Part shown: piece by piece, positions 6,206-12,668 of the stretch
How the letters are laid out: each line of letters opens with the position of its first letter
Position numbering within the stretch: position 1 is the stretch's first letter
NCBI GenBank assembly: GCA_002491905.1
Contig: DKWV01000009.1
Location: forward strand, 59,126-73,502
Direction: 5' to 3'
Source of the DNA: Lachnospiraceae bacterium UBA7143
GTDB taxonomy: Bacteria > Bacillota > Clostridia > Lachnospirales > Lachnospiraceae
Length of the DNA stretch: 14,377 nt
The notes under the pieces: generated by a model
Database searches by the model: none
Told to the model about the DNA's origin: nothing
Seen by the model: the letters and a program-made list of their open reading frames with translations, nothing else
Program-made: the position numbers and the translations under genes

Positions 6206-6388
6206 TAAAGTATGTGAGCGGAAATTCTGAATGATTTCCGGCATAGGCTGTTCTGGAAGGAGTTTCCGGGCTTGCGGCGCGGACTTTTCGGGCAGGTGAC
6301 TCACGGGGGAGGATGCGGAAAGCGTATTCTCCGCAATGATTTTAGCGCAGTAGTTGTAAGAGAGCATGGCAAGTAAGGAGGATGCAGG
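6206..6388 (+). other. Long structured 5' leader of pfk, candidate cis-regulatory RNA
   Basis: No gene is present. GTGAG (6214-6218) can pair with CTCAC (6300-6304), closing a domain of about 90 bases. Inside it are the hairpin CGGAAAT...ATTTCCG (6219-6240, perfect 7 bp) directly stacked on the closing helix, and CTGGAA...TTCCGG (around 6253-6269). This is a multibranch layout. A further hairpin, GCGGA...TCCGC, lies between 6304 and 6345. The leader ends with AAGGAGG (6375-6381), 7 bases before the ATG. It does not match the riboswitch classes whose consensus I can recall, nor the SRP RNA that occupies the tadA-dnaX gap in Bacillus. There is no T-run, so any control would be on translation or processing. 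Confidence 0.45.
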
Positions 6389-7462
6389 ATGAAAAGAATC
6401 GGAATGTTGACCAGTGGCGGGGATTGTCAGGCGTTAAATGCGGCGATGAGGGGCGTGGTGAAATGCCTTTCCTGCAGCAGTGAGGATGTGGAGATTTATG
6501 GGTTCCTGGACGGTTATAAGGGAATGATTTACGGGGATTTCCGTATTTTGACAGGGCATGATTTTGCAGGCATTCTGACGAAGGGCGGCACCATTCTCGG
6601 CAGTTCCAGAACCCCTTTTAAACTGATGCGGGAGCCGGATGAGAACGGGCTGGACAAAGTGGAGGCGATGAAGCAGAACTATTATAAACTGAAGCTTGAC
6701 TGTATGGTGATCCTGGGCGGCAACGGTACCCACAAGACGGCCAATATGCTCCGCGAGGAAGGGCTTAATGTGATTACTCTTCCCAAGACGATCGACAATG
6801 ACTTATGGGGAACGGATATGACTTTCGGTTTCCAGAGTGCGGTGAATATTGCCACGGACTGTATTGACTGTATCCATACCACGGCATCCTCCCACGGGCG
6901 CATTTTTATTGTGGAAGTAATGGGACACAAAGTTGGCTGGCTTACCCTGAATGCCGGGATCGCGGGCGGCGCGGATATTATTCTGATTCCGGAGATCCCC
7001 TACGATATTGACAGCGTGATCAAAGCCATTGAAGGCCGCAGGGAGAGAGGCTCCCGCTTCACCATCATGGCGGTGGCGGAGGGCGCGATTTCCAAGGAGG
7101 ACGCGAAACTTTCCAAGAAGGAATACAAGGAGAAGATGAAGGATTATCCTTATCCTTCCGTCTCTTATGAAATTGCAGACCAGATTATGAAGAAGACAGG
7201 CATGGATGTGCGCGTCACGGTCCCGGGTCATACGCAGCGCGGTGGAAGTCCCTGCCCTTATGACAGGGTGTTTGCCACCAGACTTGGCGCGGAGGCCGGC
7301 AAGTTGATTTTGCAGGGTGAGTACGGCTTCATGGTAGGTTATAAGAACAGGGAGATCGTGAGAGTGCCGCTGGAGGAAGTTGCCGGCAAACTGAAAATGG
7401 TATCGCCTGATGCCACCATTGTCCAGGAGGCAAAGATGGTTGGTATCAGTTTCGGAGATTAA
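6389..7462 (+). CDS. 6-phosphofructokinase
   Basis: This enzyme phosphorylates fructose 6-phosphate to fructose 1,6-bisphosphate, the committed step of glycolysis, in the cytoplasm. Family motifs run in order: LTSGGDCQALNAAMRG (7-22), GGTILGSSRTP (66-76), ILGGNGTHKTAN (108-119), PKTIDND (132-138, with catalytic base Asp136), VMGHKVGWL (177-185) and PGHTQRGGSP near residue 280. Length is 357, close to the bacterial family size. The phosphate-donor signature is mixed: Gly113, equivalent to E. coli Gly104, points to ATP, whereas Lys133, where E. coli has Gly124, is usual in pyrophosphate-dependent enzymes. Asn112 replaces the common Asp103. The donor is therefore not settled by sequence, and I leave the symbol empty. 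AAGGAGG is 7 bases upstream of the ATG. dnaX starts 3 bases after the stop, so the two are co-transcribed. Confidence 0.93.
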   Translation: MKRIGMLTSGGDCQALNAAMRGVVKCLSCSSEDVEIYGFLDGYKGMIYGDFRILTGHDFAGILTKGGTILGSSRTPFKLMREPDENGLDKVEAMKQNYYKLKLDCMVILGGNGTHKTANMLREEGLNVITLPKTIDNDLWGTDMTFGFQSAVNIATDCIDCIHTTASSHGRIFIVEVMGHKVGWLTLNAGIAGGADIILIPEIPYDIDSVIKAIEGRRERGSRFTIMAVAEGAISKEDAKLSKKEYKEKMKDYPYPSVSYEIADQIMKKTGMDVRVTVPGHTQRGGSPCPYDRVFATRLGAEAGKLILQGEYGFMVGYKNREIVRVPLEEVAGKLKMVSPDATIVQEAKMVGISFGD

Positions 7463-7465
7463 CTT

Positions 7466-9025
7466 ATGTCATATACAGCGCTGTATCGTAAGTTTCGCCC
7501 GGGCCGGTTTGAGGACGTCAAGGGGCAGGAACATATAGTCACTACCCTGCAGAATCAGATTAAGGCGGACCGCATCGGTCATGCATATCTCTTCTGTGGA
7601 ACAAGGGGTACCGGTAAAACTTCCATAGCAAAAATTTTTGCCCGGGCGGTGAACTGCGAGCATCCTGTGGAGGGGAGTCCCTGCGGGGAATGCGCGAGCT
7701 GTAAAGCGATTGCTGCAGGAGTCAGCATGAATGTGATTGAGATTGACGCTGCTTCCAATAACGGAGTGGACAATATCCGTGAGATTGTAGAGGAGGTGTC
7801 ATATTCTCCGGCGGAGGGCCGGTTTAAGGTCTATATCATCGACGAGGTGCATATGCTTTCCATCGGCGCTTTTAACGCACTGTTAAAAACGCTGGAAGAG
7901 CCGCCCTCCTACGTGATTTTTATTCTGGCGACCACCGAGGTGCATAAGATACCGATCACCATTCTCTCCCGATGTCAGCGCTATGATTTCCGCAGGATTT
8001 CGATAGAGACGATTGCGGATCGGCTGCGGGAGCTGATGGAAAAAGAGCAGGTGCAGGTGGAGGAAAAAGCGCTCCGCTATATTGCGAAGACTGCGGACGG
8101 CTCCATGCGCGATGCATTGAGTCTGTTGGATCAGTGCATCGCCTTTCATTTCGGGCAGGAGCTGACTTATGACAAAGCGCTCGACGTACTGGGTGCGGTG
8201 GACACGGAGGTGTTCAGCAGGCTTTTACGCCATGTGGCCGGCCGGGAGGTGACCGGCTGTATCGGACTTCTGGAAGAAATCGTTATGCAGGGCCGGGAGC
8301 TTACGCAGTTTGTGACGGACTTTACATGGTATTTAAGAAATCTTCTGTTGCTGCAGTCTTCCGATGACATTGAAGATATCATAGATGTGTCCTCTGATAA
8401 TCTGCTCCGCTTAAAGGAAGAGGCCGGGATGTTGGAGACGGAAACGCTTATGCGCTATATCCGCATCTTTTCAGAGCTTTCAGGACAGATTAAATATGCG
8501 CCGCAGAAGAGAATACTGATCGAAATTGCCCTTATCAAGCTCTGCAGGCCCGATATGGAGCGGGACATCGGTTCCGTGACGGAGCGTGTCAGGCTGATAG
8601 AGGAGCAGTTGGAAAACGGTGTTGTGGCTGTGGCGGCACCTGGGGGAGGGGAAAGGGTTCCGCCCCAGGCCCCGGCGAAAGAGAGACCGCCTCTGCCCAA
8701 AGCGATTTCGGAGGATGTACAGGCGGCGGTGGAGCGGTGGCAGGATATTGTGGCGAACGCGGATATGCCTATGAAACAGTATCTGAAAGAAGCGCGCTTA
8801 AGTCTGGGCGGGGACAGCCGGCTGCTGGTGGTTGTTGAGGACGGTCTGGCTTCCGACTATTTTTTGCGGCAGGAAGGGCATAAGGAGCTGCTGGAGCAGA
8901 TGCTGGCGGATATGACGGGCCGGGAGATTGACGTGACGGTACAGACTGTGCCGGACAGGGAAACCTTCGAGCAGAGTTATGTGGATCTGTCGCAGTTGAT
9001 CCATATGGAGATTGAGGAAGAATAA
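7466..9025 (+). CDS. dnaX: DNA polymerase III subunit gamma/tau (clamp loader)
   Basis: An AAA+ ATPase that loads the sliding clamp and tethers polymerase cores at the replication fork. Visible motifs: YRKFRPGRFEDVKGQ (7-21), Walker A GTRGTGKTS (45-53), zinc ligands Cys64, Cys73, Cys76 and Cys79, Walker B YIIDEVHM with Asp126-Glu127, sensor 1 ATTEVHKIP, the arginine-finger segment LSRCQRYDF and sensor 2 GSMRDALSLLDQ. The collar domain follows to about residue 370. A Pro-rich linker (APAKERPPLPK) then leads to a C-terminal tau-type domain of about 120 residues. At 519 residues it is shorter than Bacillus DnaX. I looked for an A6G-type slippery site that would give a gamma form and found none. 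GGAGA inside the end of pfk serves as ribosome binding site. ybaB follows after 23 bases. Confidence 0.96.
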   Translation: MSYTALYRKFRPGRFEDVKGQEHIVTTLQNQIKADRIGHAYLFCGTRGTGKTSIAKIFARAVNCEHPVEGSPCGECASCKAIAAGVSMNVIEIDAASNNGVDNIREIVEEVSYSPAEGRFKVYIIDEVHMLSIGAFNALLKTLEEPPSYVIFILATTEVHKIPITILSRCQRYDFRRISIETIADRLRELMEKEQVQVEEKALRYIAKTADGSMRDALSLLDQCIAFHFGQELTYDKALDVLGAVDTEVFSRLLRHVAGREVTGCIGLLEEIVMQGRELTQFVTDFTWYLRNLLLLQSSDDIEDIIDVSSDNLLRLKEEAGMLETETLMRYIRIFSELSGQIKYAPQKRILIEIALIKLCRPDMERDIGSVTERVRLIEEQLENGVVAVAAPGGGERVPPQAPAKERPPLPKAISEDVQAAVERWQDIVANADMPMKQYLKEARLSLGGDSRLLVVVEDGLASDYFLRQEGHKELLEQMLADMTGREIDVTVQTVPDRETFEQSYVDLSQLIHMEIEEE

Positions 9026-9048
9026 ATATTAGGAAAGGAATAGGTAGG

Positions 9049-9402
9049 ATGGCGAAACGGGGTGGATTTCCGGGCGGCGGCATGCCCGGCAATATGAATA
9101 ATCTGATGAAACAGGCGCAGAGAATGCAGCGTCAGATGGAGGAGAGCCAGAAGGAGCTTGAGACCAAGGAGTTTACTGCGAAAGCGGGCGGCGGCGCGGT
9201 GGAAGTGACCGTGACGGGCAAGCGCGAGGTGACGAAGGTGAAACTCTCCGAAGAGGTGGTGGATCCGGAGGATATCGAAATGCTGGAGGATCTGGTAATG
9301 GCGGCGGCAAATGAGGCGCTGCGCATGGCGGAGGAGGCCAATTCTGAAGCGATGAATAAAATGACCGGAGGACTGGGGCTGGGCGGGGGTCTGCCGTTTT
9401 AA
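9049..9402 (+). CDS. ybaB: YbaB/EbfC family nucleoid-associated protein
   Basis: A 117-residue DNA-binding protein of the family that forms dimers with a tweezer-like shape and is found beside dnaX and recR in many bacteria. The N-terminus is Gly/Met-rich (GGFPGGGMPGNMNNLMKQAQ), followed by the long helix RMQRQMEESQKELETKEF, the strand segment AGGGAVEVTVTG, and the C-terminal helix with EDLVMAAANEALRMAEE. The tail is Gly-rich (GLGLGGGLPF). Length is typical. AAAGGA lies 9 bases upstream of the ATG. The position between dnaX and recR supports a role linked to recombination or nucleoid structure, though the exact function in Firmicutes is not settled. Confidence 0.95.
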   Translation: MAKRGGFPGGGMPGNMNNLMKQAQRMQRQMEESQKELETKEFTAKAGGGAVEVTVTGKREVTKVKLSEEVVDPEDIEMLEDLVMAAANEALRMAEEANSEAMNKMTGGLGLGGGLPF

Positions 9403-9413
9403 ACGGTCGGACC
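9388..9413 (+). other. Hairpin spanning the ybaB stop codon
   Basis: GGTCTGCCGTTT pairs with AAACGG(T)CGGACC, about 12 pairs with one bulge and one wobble, and the TAA stop lies at the tip. No T-run follows, so it is not an intrinsic terminator. It may be an mRNA processing or stability element between ybaB and recR. Confidence 0.4.
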
Positions 9414-9470
9414 GCCGGATATGCACCATCATAAAAAGGAGCGCCTGACAAAAGGCTGAAATTTTCTGAC

Positions 9471-10067
9471 ATGGAACTTTACAGCGGACATATCAATAAA
9501 CTGATAGAAGAGCTGGCAGGACTGCCGGGTATCGGGCATAAGTCGGCGCAGCGGCTTGCCTTCCACCTGATTAATATGCCACAGTCACGGGTGGAGCGGC
9601 TTGCCAAAACAATTGTGGAGGCCAAGGAAAACGTTCGCTACTGTCGGGAATGCTTTACCCTGACAGACAAGGAAATATGCCCGGTCTGCGCAAACGCGAA
9701 CAGGGATCACAGCGTCATTATGGTGGTGGAGAATGCGAGAGACCTGGCAGCCTACGAGAAAACAGGAAAATACACGGGCGTTTACCATGTGCTGCATGGC
9801 GCGATTTCTCCCATGCTTGGAATTGGACCGGGAGACATCAGGCTTAAGGAGCTGATGAAGCGGCTGGAAGGCGACGTCACAGAAGTGATTATCGCCACCA
9901 ATTCCAGTCTGGAAGGCGAAACCACAGCAATGTATATCAGCAAGCTGATTAAGCCTACAGGAATTAAAGTTACGAGAATAGCCAGCGGCGTGCCGGTGGG
10001 AGGCGATCTGGAGTATATTGACGAAGTGACGCTTCTGCGGGCGCTGGAGGGCCGGGTGGAACTGTGA
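9471..10067 (+). CDS. recR: Recombination mediator protein RecR
   Basis: RecR works with RecF and RecO to load RecA on single-stranded DNA at gaps. The 198-residue length is standard. Domains in order: helix-hairpin-helix LAGLPGIGHKSAQRLAFHL (15-33), C4 zinc finger with Cys58, Cys61, Cys70 and Cys73 (YCRECF...ICPVC), and a TOPRIM domain from about residue 79 with VVENARDLAAYEKTG, VLHGAISPMLGIGPGDI and ATNSSLEGETTAMYI. It closes with the canonical ASGVPVGGDLEYIDEVTL and RALEGR. The start matches family N-termini, but the nearest purine-rich stretch (AAAAGG) is more than 10 bases away, so translation may rely on coupling or the structure in the 68-base gap after ybaB. Confidence 0.96.
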   Translation: MELYSGHINKLIEELAGLPGIGHKSAQRLAFHLINMPQSRVERLAKTIVEAKENVRYCRECFTLTDKEICPVCANANRDHSVIMVVENARDLAAYEKTGKYTGVYHVLHGAISPMLGIGPGDIRLKELMKRLEGDVTEVIIATNSSLEGETTAMYISKLIKPTGIKVTRIASGVPVGGDLEYIDEVTLLRALEGRVEL

Positions 10068-10121
10068 CCGGCGGCCTGTGACGTTTGTGAACGGCATAAT
10101 AGATGAAGGAGGGTATAGGAA

Positions 10122-11162
10122 GTGGGGATCGTAAAAGAAAAGTTCGGATCAATGAAAACGGGGGAAGAGATTTATCTGTTTACAATGAAGAATAAGAACG
10201 GCGTGGAGGTGAAGATTACAAATTTCGGCGCCGCGGTAGTGAGTCTTCTGGTGCCGGATCAAAACGGAGTGTTCGCGGATGTGGTTCTGGGGTTTGACAG
10301 GGCGGAGGATTATTTTTCCAATCCCAGCTTTTTTGGCGTGACCATAGGGCCGAATGCAAACCGTATCGGCGGGGCCGCCTTCACATTGAATGGAAAAGAG
10401 TATCATCTGCCTGTGAACGACGGGCCGAACAATCTGCACAGCGATATGGACGGCGGATACCACAAAGGCCTTTGGACGCCGGAGGAAGACGGGGACAGCC
10501 TGAAACTTATGATTGAGGGGAAGGACGGCGACCTGGGTTTCCCTGGCAATAAAAAGGTTACCCTGACTTATGCGCTTACGGATGAGAATGAGTTAAAACT
10601 TAAATATCATGCAACTTCCGATATGGAAACACTGCTCAATCTGACCAACCATACTTATTTTAATCTGGCGGGGCATGACTCCGGCAGTATAGAGGGGCAG
10701 TTCCTCCGGCTGTATGCAGCCTATTATACGCCGGTGCTTCCGGGTGCAATTCCTACGGGGGAGATTGCGCCGGTGGCGGGCACGCCTTTGGACTTCACTG
10801 AGATGAAACAGATCGGTAAGGAGATCGGCGCTGATTATGAGCAGCTCAAACTGGTGCAGGGCTATGACCATAATTTCGTGATCGACGGGGCGGACGGCAC
10901 GATGCGGGAAGCCGCGGAGGCCAAGGACGTGGAGAGCGGCCGCAGGATGAAGGTGTTTACCACACTGCCAGGCATGCAGTTCTACGCCGGAAACTGTATC
11001 GGAGAGCAGAACGGCAAGGGCGGTGCACACTATGCCCCCCGTATGGGATTCTGTCTGGAAACCCATTATTTTCCTGACAATATTCATCACCCCAATTTTC
11101 CGCAGGCAGTATTTGGGCCGGGGAAGGACTATGAGGCGGAGACGATTTACCAGTTTGTATAA
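10122..11162 (+). CDS. galM: Galactose mutarotase (aldose 1-epimerase)
   Basis: This enzyme interconverts the alpha and beta anomers of galactose or glucose, feeding the Leloir pathway. Expected active-site residues are present: Arg81 in GPNANRIGGA, His106 in NNLHSD, His177 in NLTNHTYFNL, Asp249 in QGYDHNFV, and the catalytic Glu313 in GFCLETHYFPDNIHHPNFP. The beta-sandwich family length (about 340) fits the 346 residues. The start is GTG 10122, with AAGGAGG (10106-10112) 9 bases upstream. The gene follows recR by 54 bases with no terminator seen between them, so it may share the transcript although it is functionally unrelated; no other galactose gene is in view. Strong terminator-like hairpins follow. 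Confidence 0.95.
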   Translation: MGIVKEKFGSMKTGEEIYLFTMKNKNGVEVKITNFGAAVVSLLVPDQNGVFADVVLGFDRAEDYFSNPSFFGVTIGPNANRIGGAAFTLNGKEYHLPVNDGPNNLHSDMDGGYHKGLWTPEEDGDSLKLMIEGKDGDLGFPGNKKVTLTYALTDENELKLKYHATSDMETLLNLTNHTYFNLAGHDSGSIEGQFLRLYAAYYTPVLPGAIPTGEIAPVAGTPLDFTEMKQIGKEIGADYEQLKLVQGYDHNFVIDGADGTMREAAEAKDVESGRRMKVFTTLPGMQFYAGNCIGEQNGKGGAHYAPRMGFCLETHYFPDNIHHPNFPQAVFGPGKDYEAETIYQFV

Positions 11163-11216
11163 AAGCGGGTGCGTGGCCTGATTCCGCTTCCCATATCATA
11201 AAATATGATTTGAGAT

Positions 11217-11257
11217 AAAATGCCGTCATGTGCGATAGAAATGCATGGCGGCATTTT
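11217..11257. terminator. Long bidirectional hairpin terminator after galM
   Basis: AAAATGCCGTCATG (11217-11230) pairs with CATGGCGGCATTTT (11244-11257): 14 positions, one of them a wobble, around a 13-base loop. The A-run and T-run at the ends suit termination in either direction. It sits 54 bases past the galM stop. Confidence 0.75.
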
Positions 11258-11313
11258 CTGCGCACATAAGCAGAGTCATAAGGCGGGACAGGCAGAACGC
11301 ATGTATATTTCCT

Positions 11314-11342
11314 GTAAGGCACCGCGCCTTACGCCATTTTTT
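11314..11342 (+). terminator. Second terminator-like hairpin upstream of the LysM gene
   Basis: GTAAGGC-ACCGC-GCCTTAC (11314-11332) is a perfect 7-bp stem, followed after GCCA by six T (11337-11342). The 4-base gap before the T-run is longer than ideal. It lies just ahead of the LysM gene promoter, so it may insulate that gene from galM read-through. Confidence 0.55.
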
Positions 11343-11354
11343 CCGGGAAGGATA

Positions 11355-11363
11355 TGGTATACT
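11355..11363 (+). promoter_or_regulatory. Extended -10 promoter of the LysM gene
   Basis: TG-G-TATACT with hexamer at 11358-11363. No good -35 box exists; the T-run of the preceding hairpin occupies that position. The ATG follows about 40 bases downstream. Confidence 0.55.
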
Positions 11364-11403
11364 CGCCTCAAAAGGGAAACAGATATCAGGCGCAGGGGGA
11401 AAA

Positions 11404-12471
11404 ATGGAATCCGGGTCGGCAGTTGTTGGGAAAGATGAGAGAAAAAAGAAATATTATATTTACGTGGAAGAATATGTCCTGTCTTATTTAAGGCGTGAGT
11501 CGGATTCACTGGAGCTGTCCGAAATATATTTTTACGGATTCCGCCGGGAGGCCGGCAGGAAACTCTATGTTTACGGCGCAGGCCGGAACAGGGAGATTGC
11601 CTCGTTTGCAGGGTATGAACCGCTTCCCGAGCTGGTGTGCCGCCTTACTCAGGCGGGACCGGTGTTTATGGTGCGGGAGCCGGACGGCGAGTGCCGCACA
11701 ACAGGTTTTCAGGTTTTTTATGAAAATAATGAAGCGATGCAAAATTATCTGCTGGAGTGGACAGGCAGTGCCAATAAGCAGAGAACTGTCGAAAAAGGTA
11801 CTGTGCAGGAGACTGTGCCTGCGCCGGCAGTTTTTCCGGGAGAGGAGAAAAAGCGAATACCCCACGGTGCAATGTCTGTCCAGCTGTGCCTGATTCTGGT
11901 GGTACTGGTGGCTATTGTAATCACATCTACTGACAGCTATGACAAGATGGAGGAATTGAATCGCTCTGCAAAGGAGGTTTTCTTTGCCATAGAGAATCAG
12001 GAGGCAGAGGAGCCGATCCAGGATGACGGAGAGCGGGAGATTGTGGTGGAGCGGGATATAAAGGTGTCTGGAGAAACGGAACAGGACAGTGGGGCGGCGG
12101 AGGAACCAGCGGAGGATACGGATTCCGATGGGGCAGCGGACGACCTGACGCGGGATACGGATGCCGATGCGGCTGATTCTGACGCAGAAGATTTAGCGGA
12201 AAAGGAGCAGCAGGAAGAAGGCGTTTTGAAATCCGCACAGGAACCTTCCGATGAAGCGGAGCAGCAGAGCGAGGAGGAAAATGAGGAGGAAAACGAGGAG
12301 GCGCTTTCCCGGAGCATAACGAGATACTATGAGGTGGAACAGGGGGACACGCTTTATACAATCAGCCAGAAGATTTACGGGGACATTTCCAGCGTAGATA
12401 AAATCTGCGAGGTAAACGACATTTCCGATCCCGACAAAATCCGATCCGGACAAAGAATAATCCTGCCGTAG
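11404..12471 (+). CDS. Single-pass membrane protein with C-terminal LysM domain
   Basis: The ATG at 11404 is chosen because AGGGGGAAA precedes it and it lies downstream of the promoter; the longer frame from 11245 would begin inside the galM terminator. The 355 residues divide into a Lys/Glu-rich, probably cytoplasmic N-domain (1-155) that I do not recognise, one transmembrane helix (about 158-175, LCLILVVLVAIVIT), a very acidic low-complexity linker rich in Glu, Asp and Ala (about 198-300), and a LysM domain (308-354: YEVEQGDTLYTISQKIYGD, then RSGQRIILP). LysM binds N-acetylglucosamine glycans of peptidoglycan. With positive charges before the helix, the LysM end should face outside, making this a wall-anchored membrane protein with an internal domain. 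The stop overlaps the -35 region of the next promoter. Confidence 0.85.
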   Translation: MESGSAVVGKDERKKKYYIYVEEYVLSYLRRESDSLELSEIYFYGFRREAGRKLYVYGAGRNREIASFAGYEPLPELVCRLTQAGPVFMVREPDGECRTTGFQVFYENNEAMQNYLLEWTGSANKQRTVEKGTVQETVPAPAVFPGEEKKRIPHGAMSVQLCLILVVLVAIVITSTDSYDKMEELNRSAKEVFFAIENQEAEEPIQDDGEREIVVERDIKVSGETEQDSGAAEEPAEDTDSDGAADDLTRDTDADAADSDAEDLAEKEQQEEGVLKSAQEPSDEAEQQSEEENEEENEEALSRSITRYYEVEQGDTLYTISQKIYGDISSVDKICEVNDISDPDKIRSGQRIILP

Positions 12472-12497
12472 AAATGCGCTGTAGGCTGTGGTATAAT
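12469..12497 (+). promoter_or_regulatory. Promoter of the DUF5711 gene, inside the repeat module
   Basis: -35 TAGAAA (12469-12474, overlapping the LysM gene stop), a 17-base spacer and an extended -10 TG-G-TATAAT (hexamer 12492-12497). Predicted start is at about 12504-12505, at an ATG. Confidence 0.7.
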
Positions 12498-12504
12498 ATA
12501 CGCG

Positions 12505-12531
12505 ATGGCAATGAGCAGTGCACAGACATAG
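12505..12531 (+). CDS. Putative leaderless mini-ORF, MAMSSAQT
   Basis: ATG GCA ATG AGC AGT GCA CAG ACA TAG begins 8 bases after the -10 hexamer, at the predicted +1. It parallels the ORF at 5562-5588. Differences between the two are mostly at third positions, start or stop codons, and preserve the peptide except at residue 6. The last three codons also form the start of the left arm of the long hairpin. No ribosome binding site is possible if the start-site prediction is right. Confidence 0.35.
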   Translation: MAMSSAQT

Positions 12532-12582
12532 AAATAATTGGGGCGGGGAGCTTGCTCACCGAAACAATTATTTCTATGTCTG
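12523..12582. repeat. Long perfect inverted repeat in the DUF5711 leader
   Basis: CAGACATAGAAATAATTG (12523-12540) and CAATTATTTCTATGTCTG (12565-12582) are perfect 18-bp arms. The 24-base centre also folds, with CGG-G-GAGC-TT-GCTC-A-CCG and a single G/A mismatch. No T-run follows, so it is not an intrinsic terminator. It lies in the predicted 5' untranslated region. Confidence 0.85.
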
Positions 12583-12668
12583 TATAGGGCGAAGCCCGCG
12601 AGCGAGATGAAGCGAAGCGGAATCGAGCGTGCGCTGCGGGGTGCGACTAGAATCTAAGGATACAACAG

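Larger units (their letters stand above)
12489..12650 (+). repeat. Promoter-module repeat, copy B, with hairpin and coding-like tail
   Basis: This fills most of the gap between the LysM and DUF5711 genes. Order: extended -10 box, mini-ORF (12505-12531), a 60-base hairpin (12523-12582), a small hairpin GGGC-GAA-GCCC just after it, and a GA/GC-rich tail ending at a TAG (12648-12650). Reading frames in the tail look like protein: 12539-12610 reads WGGELAHRNNYFYVC and continues to SPRAR-stop, and 12606-12650 reads DEAKRNRACAAGCD-stop. The three peptide pieces lie in three different frames. I have an unverified recollection of short hypothetical proteins in Lachnospiraceae with these words, which would make this a dispersed family. 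Confidence 0.6.

Noticed and set aside
6206..6388. SRP RNA (ffs) in the tadA-dnaX gap, as in Bacillus
   Set aside because: A TTCTGGAAGGAG stretch faintly resembles the SRP helix 8 tip, but GGTCAGG, AGCAGCC and the matching helix are absent on both strands.
7466..9025. Programmed frameshift in dnaX producing a gamma subunit
   Set aside because: No A6G or similar heptamer with a following hairpin is visible; runs such as GGAAAAAG are too short.
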